Positions 5,594-8,261 of a stretch of DNA of 8,261 bases are shown one piece after another (the first letter of the stretch is position 1; each line of letters opens with the position of its first letter). Where the stretch lies: positions 1 to 8,261 of the forward strand of contig DHFN01000053.1 in assembly GCA_002402275.1 (NCBI GenBank), read 5' to 3'. The translations under genes and the position numbers were made by a program. A model generated the notes under the pieces. The model saw only the letters and a list, made by a program, of their open reading frames with translations. It had not been told where the DNA came from and did no database searches. The DNA is from Anaerolineales bacterium UBA4823 (GTDB lineage: Bacteria > Chloroflexota > Anaerolineae > Anaerolineales > UBA4823).

Positions 5594-7015
5594 ATGAATA
5601 TATCTAAAGCTGTAACTTTTCAAAATCTACCCCCTGAATACCCACACAGTTTGCTTCCGGAAATCCAACGCATGGTTCAAGCAGCACAGCGTAAAATTGT
5701 TGTCCTGGATGACGACCCAACCGGCACTCAAACCGTCCGCCAGGTTGCCGTATTAACCCGTTGGGATGTCAATTCACTCATCCGTACGTTTCAGGAATCC
5801 GATGCTGTCCTCTATATTCTGACCAATTCACGCAGTTTCCTGCCTGATATAGTAGAAGAGATCAATCGTGAGATCGCCCGCAATCTCAAACTTGCCAGCA
5901 CAAAAACGGGGCGACCTTTCGTTCTCGTCAGTCGCAGCGATTCGACCTTGCGCGGTCACTTCCCATTAGAAATTGATGTGTTAATAAACGAGCTGCAAGA
6001 AAACTTTGCCGGTATTCTCCTGATCCCCTTTTTTGAAGAAGGGGGCCGTTTTACTATCAATGATATTCACTATGTTGCAGAGGGGGATTGGCTTATTCCT
6101 GCGGCAGAAACCGAATATGCCAGAGATGCAACTTTTGGCTACCAGCATTCTAATTTACGAGAATGGGTGTTGGAAAAAACCAGCGGAAGAATCCATCCCG
6201 AGCAGATTGTTTCCATTGATTTGGATACTCTCCGGCTCGGTGGACCCACGGCGGTGATGGAGAGATTGATGAAGTTAAGTAAAGAGCAGGTGTGTATCGT
6301 TAATGCCGTCAGCTATCGGGATTTGGAGGTGTTCGTCGCCGGTTTGTTGCTCGCAGAAGCGACTGGTAAGCGGTTTATATACCGAACCGCAGCTTCGTTT
6401 GTGCGGGTGCGCAGCGGTCTAGATGCTTCCCCGCTTTTGACATCTGCCGATTTCAATTTTAGTGAAGGAACAAAAGGTGGGTTGATTATTGCCGGTTCTT
6501 ATATTCAGAAAAGTAGTGAGCAAATTGCTGCTGTCCTAACCCTTCCCAATGTAGTTGGGATAGAGGTGTCGGTACCTCGCTTGCTACAAGACGAAGCCTG
6601 TACGATTGAAATCGAACAGGCAGTTGAACGGGTGAACAGTAGTTTGAAAGATGGGAAAGAAGCAATTGTTTATACCAGCCGTGAACTGATTAGCGGTGGG
6701 AATGCGGCTGAGTCACTTCAGATTGGTCAAGTAGTTTCTAAGGCATTGGTCGAGATCGTCCGCGGTCTTGAGATCCGTCCAGCCTGGATAGTTGCTAAGG
6801 GAGGTATCACTTCCTCTGACATTGCAACTAAAGGGCTGGAAATTGCCCGGGCTCGGGTGATGGGGCAAATTTTACCCGGTGTGCCAGTTTGGGAAGCTGC
6901 TGAAGGTAGCCGTTGGTCGGGTCTAGTGTATGTAGTTTTTCCTGGAAACGTGGGAGGTACTCAGGCGATTGCCCAGGCGGTCGAGATTTTAACCCATGCA
7001 AGAAAGAGTAACTAG
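5594..7015 (+). CDS. Four-carbon acid sugar kinase family (DUF1537; OtnK/DtnK/OiaK-like)
   Basis: A full-length 473-residue kinase. The N-terminal substrate-binding domain shows VLDDDPTGTQT (37-47), LTNSRSF (76-82) and SRSDSTLRGHFPLE (113-126). IPFFEEGGRFTIND (144-157) precedes the small insert, and YRTAASFVRVRSGL (263-276) and GSYIQKSSEQI (301-311) lead into the C-terminal nucleotide-binding domain. That domain has VAKGGITSSDIATKGL (400-415) and VFPGNVGG (448-455). Family members phosphorylate D-erythronate, D- or L-threonate, 3-oxo-tetronates or 3-oxo-isoapionate with ATP. Those pathways then use PdxA2 dehydrogenase, class II aldolase OtnC or a RuBisCO-like decarboxylase, and none of these is in the window. 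The RraA-like protein upstream may fill the lyase role. 'VFPGNVGG' differs from the common K-[ST]-GN-[FV]-G form by having Pro before Gly-Asn. Last gene of the operon, coupled to the MoaD-like gene. Family is certain; the substrate is not. Confidence 0.93.
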   Translation: MNISKAVTFQNLPPEYPHSLLPEIQRMVQAAQRKIVVLDDDPTGTQTVRQVAVLTRWDVNSLIRTFQESDAVLYILTNSRSFLPDIVEEINREIARNLKLASTKTGRPFVLVSRSDSTLRGHFPLEIDVLINELQENFAGILLIPFFEEGGRFTINDIHYVAEGDWLIPAAETEYARDATFGYQHSNLREWVLEKTSGRIHPEQIVSIDLDTLRLGGPTAVMERLMKLSKEQVCIVNAVSYRDLEVFVAGLLLAEATGKRFIYRTAASFVRVRSGLDASPLLTSADFNFSEGTKGGLIIAGSYIQKSSEQIAAVLTLPNVVGIEVSVPRLLQDEACTIEIEQAVERVNSSLKDGKEAIVYTSRELISGGNAAESLQIGQVVSKALVEIVRGLEIRPAWIVAKGGITSSDIATKGLEIARARVMGQILPGVPVWEAAEGSRWSGLVYVVFPGNVGGTQAIAQAVEILTHARKSN

Positions 7016-7036
7016 TCATAATAAATAAAACAACCA

Positions 7037-7356
7037 TCATTCGCTAATTCGTGGACGGATCACCATTGCATCAAAAACCACCCCCGAATTAGGATCACGA
7101 ATAAACGAAAAACTTGGATATTCATACAAAAATTGTACTCCAAGGCATAAAGGGATGATTAAATAATAGATGATATTTGGTTTTGTAAATGAAATACCAA
7201 ATTGTAGGCGGTTTTAATAAACCAATCTATCATTCCAGTACCTCGTGCAAATGGTCTAACCGATAGCTCAGTATAACCTTTAGGGTATTTTAGACAACCT
7301 TCAAAACCTAGATTATCCGAAAAACACAAATGGCATATCCAGCGAAGCGAGATATC
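7037..7356 (-). pseudogene. Possible decayed minus-strand gene, unrecognised, split by a frameshift
   Basis: On the minus strand, one open frame (7356 to the stop at 7159-7161) reads like a protein segment, including GFEGCLKYPKGYTELSVRPF and GTGMIDWF. A second frame, open from 7213 to the TGA at 7037-7039, continues with QFGISF, YEYPSFSFIRDP and a well-formed tail, VVFDAMVIRPRISE. The two overlap over about 55 bases, so a single indel in that stretch would join them into roughly 100 residues. No start codon with a ribosome binding site is seen, and the 5' end runs into the REP-like repeat. I do not recognise the family. Peptides of normal composition can arise by chance in such DNA, so this is a weak call. 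Confidence 0.3.
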
Positions 7357-7418
7357 TTAACAACAAACACAAGACCCCTCGCTTCGCTCGGATTGACAAC
7401 CCTCTTTTGGGGCAATCC
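7341..7418. repeat. REP-like element: two adjacent inverted repeats
   Basis: AGCGAAGCGAG (7341-7351) and CTCGCTTCGCT (7378-7388) are perfect 11-base inverted copies, 26 bases apart. Immediately after, GGATTG (7390-7395) and CAATCC (7413-7418) form a second inverted pair that encloses CCC/GGG. The 'CTCGCTTCGCTCGGATTGACA' style of core is typical of short dispersed palindromic repeats in intergenic DNA. Copy number elsewhere cannot be seen from one window. Confidence 0.55.
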
Positions 7419-7461
7419 CTGGTTCCAAAACCTCGAAACCGCAAACTGACCGTCTCTAAAT

Positions 7462-7490
7462 AAAAATTACCCCTTAAAAGGGTATTTTTT
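7462..7490 (+). terminator. Rho-independent terminator-like hairpin
   Basis: TACCC (7468-7472) pairs with GGGTA (7480-7484) around a 7-base loop, followed by TTTTTT (7485-7490). After one T-T mismatch, the A-run at 7462-7466 can pair with the T-run, so the structure could work on both strands. It lies about 450 bases after the kinase stop and about 100 bases before the lipoprotein. It would end read-through from the operon and isolate the lipoprotein gene. Confidence 0.55.
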
Positions 7491-7588
7491 CTTCTATAGG
7501 GGGAGTAAAAATTCCCTTGCTGTTAATACCCATTTCATGCCATGATAAAAAAGATCCACTGGTTATCTAAATTAAATCAGGAGAAAAA

Positions 7589-8261
7589 ATGAGCAATAAA
7601 TCAGGCTTTTTTACCTTTCTAAGTGGGATCGTTCTTTTAATGGTATTGCTGGCTTGTGGATTTTTCCCCCAAGGACTCTCCCCCAGTCAATCTGACTCTA
7701 TTGGTACCTCTGCCGCCCAAACCTTGACTGCTTTTCCTCAATATCATCCCACTAGCATATCCCCAACCCAGGAGATTTATCAACAATCTACGCCAACTAT
7801 CCTTCCCCTGAATCCTGTTATCTCGCTGACACCCACACAGGTGTATGTGCGGGTATTAGTAGATACCCATTGTCGGAAAGGGCCAGGACAAGCCTATGAC
7901 GCTATAAGTGCGTTGCGGGTCGGTCAACAAGCAGTGGTGGTAGGGAAATATCCTCCAGCGAACTATTGGATTATTGAAAGCCTGGATGGGAGCGGATTAT
8001 GCTGGTTATGGGGTCAATATGCCAGCATCGAGGGCGATATCAATCAACTTCCGTTCATGACTCCATATCCATCGCCAACCTCAATCCCTGCTACTCCATC
8101 TACTTTTACGCTGAACATTCAATTCTATGACATCGAACTATGCAACCAAGGGTGGGTACTGGCTTTTGAAATTGCCTCCCCCGACGTCGGTCCCCAGGGA
8201 ATGCATTCGGCGGAAGCAGCAGTCATGGATGTCACGGCGGGGAACATCATGCTAGGGAGTA
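7589..8261 (+). CDS. Secreted lipoprotein with Cys-containing SH3b domain (3' end outside window)
   Basis: An ATG at 7589 with AGGAGA five bases upstream opens a frame that runs off the window (224 residues seen). Residues 1-23 form a lipoprotein signal peptide: a KSG start, a hydrophobic stretch and the lipobox LLAC with C23 as the lipidated Cys. A Ser/Thr/Pro/Gln-rich linker (24-84) contains AAQTLTAFP, a motif I associate with Anaerolineae lipoproteins. Residues 86-150 are an SH3b-like domain with CRKGPG (95-100) and CWLWGQYA (138-145). C95 and C138 may form a disulfide. A second Pro/Thr linker (157-171) leads to a new beta-rich domain starting FTLNIQFYDIELCNQGW, cut by the window end. It should sit anchored outside the membrane. 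SH3b domains of this kind are usually cell-wall or surface binding modules; the function of the whole protein is unknown. It seems independent of the operon, given the gap and terminator. Confidence 0.85.
   Translation, partial: MSNKSGFFTFLSGIVLLMVLLACGFFPQGLSPSQSDSIGTSAAQTLTAFPQYHPTSISPTQEIYQQSTPTILPLNPVISLTPTQVYVRVLVDTHCRKGPGQAYDAISALRVGQQAVVVGKYPPANYWIIESLDGSGLCWLWGQYASIEGDINQLPFMTPYPSPTSIPATPSTFTLNIQFYDIELCNQGWVLAFEIASPDVGPQGMHSAEAAVMDVTAGNIMLGS

Larger units (their letters stand above)
7016..7588. other. 573-base gap without an intact gene
   Basis: AT-rich stretch between the operon and the lipoprotein gene. It contains, in order, minus-strand open frames that look like one decayed gene (7037-7356), a REP-like pair of inverted repeats (7341-7418), a terminator-type hairpin (7462-7490) and a weak hairpin at 7501-7516 (GGGAGT, AAAA loop, ATTCCC, with one G-U pair). 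No tRNA, rRNA or recognised riboswitch was found. Confidence 0.6.

Noticed and set aside
7517..7549. Possible promoter for the lipoprotein gene (TTGCTG, then CATGAT or GATAAA)
   Set aside because: The -35-like box is fair, but the -10 candidates are poor at normal spacing. A promoter is expected here, but the exact site cannot be supported.
7016..7588. CRISPR array, tRNA or riboswitch in the long gap
   Set aside because: No regularly spaced direct repeats, no cloverleaf with a GTTC-type T-arm, and no known aptamer core. The structure present is explained by palindromic repeats and a terminator-like hairpin.

Overview
The window looks like an anaerobic bacterium of the Chloroflexota, most likely Anaerolineae. 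Two things suggest this. One is the tungsten-type aldehyde ferredoxin oxidoreductase (AOR) at 845-2749. The other is the lipoprotein at 7589-8261, whose Thr/Pro-rich linkers and Cys-containing SH3b domain (CRKGPG ... CWLWG) are a style I associate with Anaerolineae. The taxonomic call is inference from protein style. No marker gene is present.

Layout: (1) 2-706 is the C-terminal part of a BNR-repeat sialidase-like glycosidase that enters from outside the window. (2) 747-830 is a 27-codon ORF with a good ribosome binding site, either a leader peptide or the stub of a lost gene. (3) 845-7015 is a compact plus-strand cluster of six genes: AOR, GH88 unsaturated glucuronyl hydrolase, RraA/HMG-aldolase-like protein, Asp/Glu-racemase-family protein, MoaD/ThiS-like small protein and DUF1537 four-carbon acid sugar kinase. 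Gaps are 17, 48, 9, 10 and 3 bases. (4) 7016-7588 has no intact gene. It holds a probable decayed minus-strand ORF, a REP-like double hairpin and a terminator-like hairpin with a U tract. (5) 7589-8261 is a separately placed lipoprotein gene that leaves the window.

The cluster reads as a catabolic module for sugar acids released from glycans. Outside or at the surface, the sialidase-like enzyme trims glycans. Inside, GH88 opens unsaturated uronyl oligosaccharides left by polysaccharide lyases. The kinase phosphorylates a C4-type (or branched) sugar acid, and the RraA-like enzyme could perform a retro-aldol or decarboxylation step. The AOR could oxidise an aldehyde intermediate to an acid and send the electrons to ferredoxin. 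The MoaD-like protein could help build the pyranopterin cofactor of the AOR. The racemase-like protein keeps only the first catalytic cysteine, so its reaction is open.

The most interesting point is the combination: a ferredoxin-linked AOR together with a MoaD-like protein, inside an operon otherwise made of sugar-acid enzymes (DUF1537 kinase, RraA-like lyase, racemase-fold protein). Each family is known. The pathway they form here is not one I recognise, and the substrate cannot be read from the sequence. No transporter, regulator, ferredoxin, PdxA2 or class II aldolase is visible in the window.
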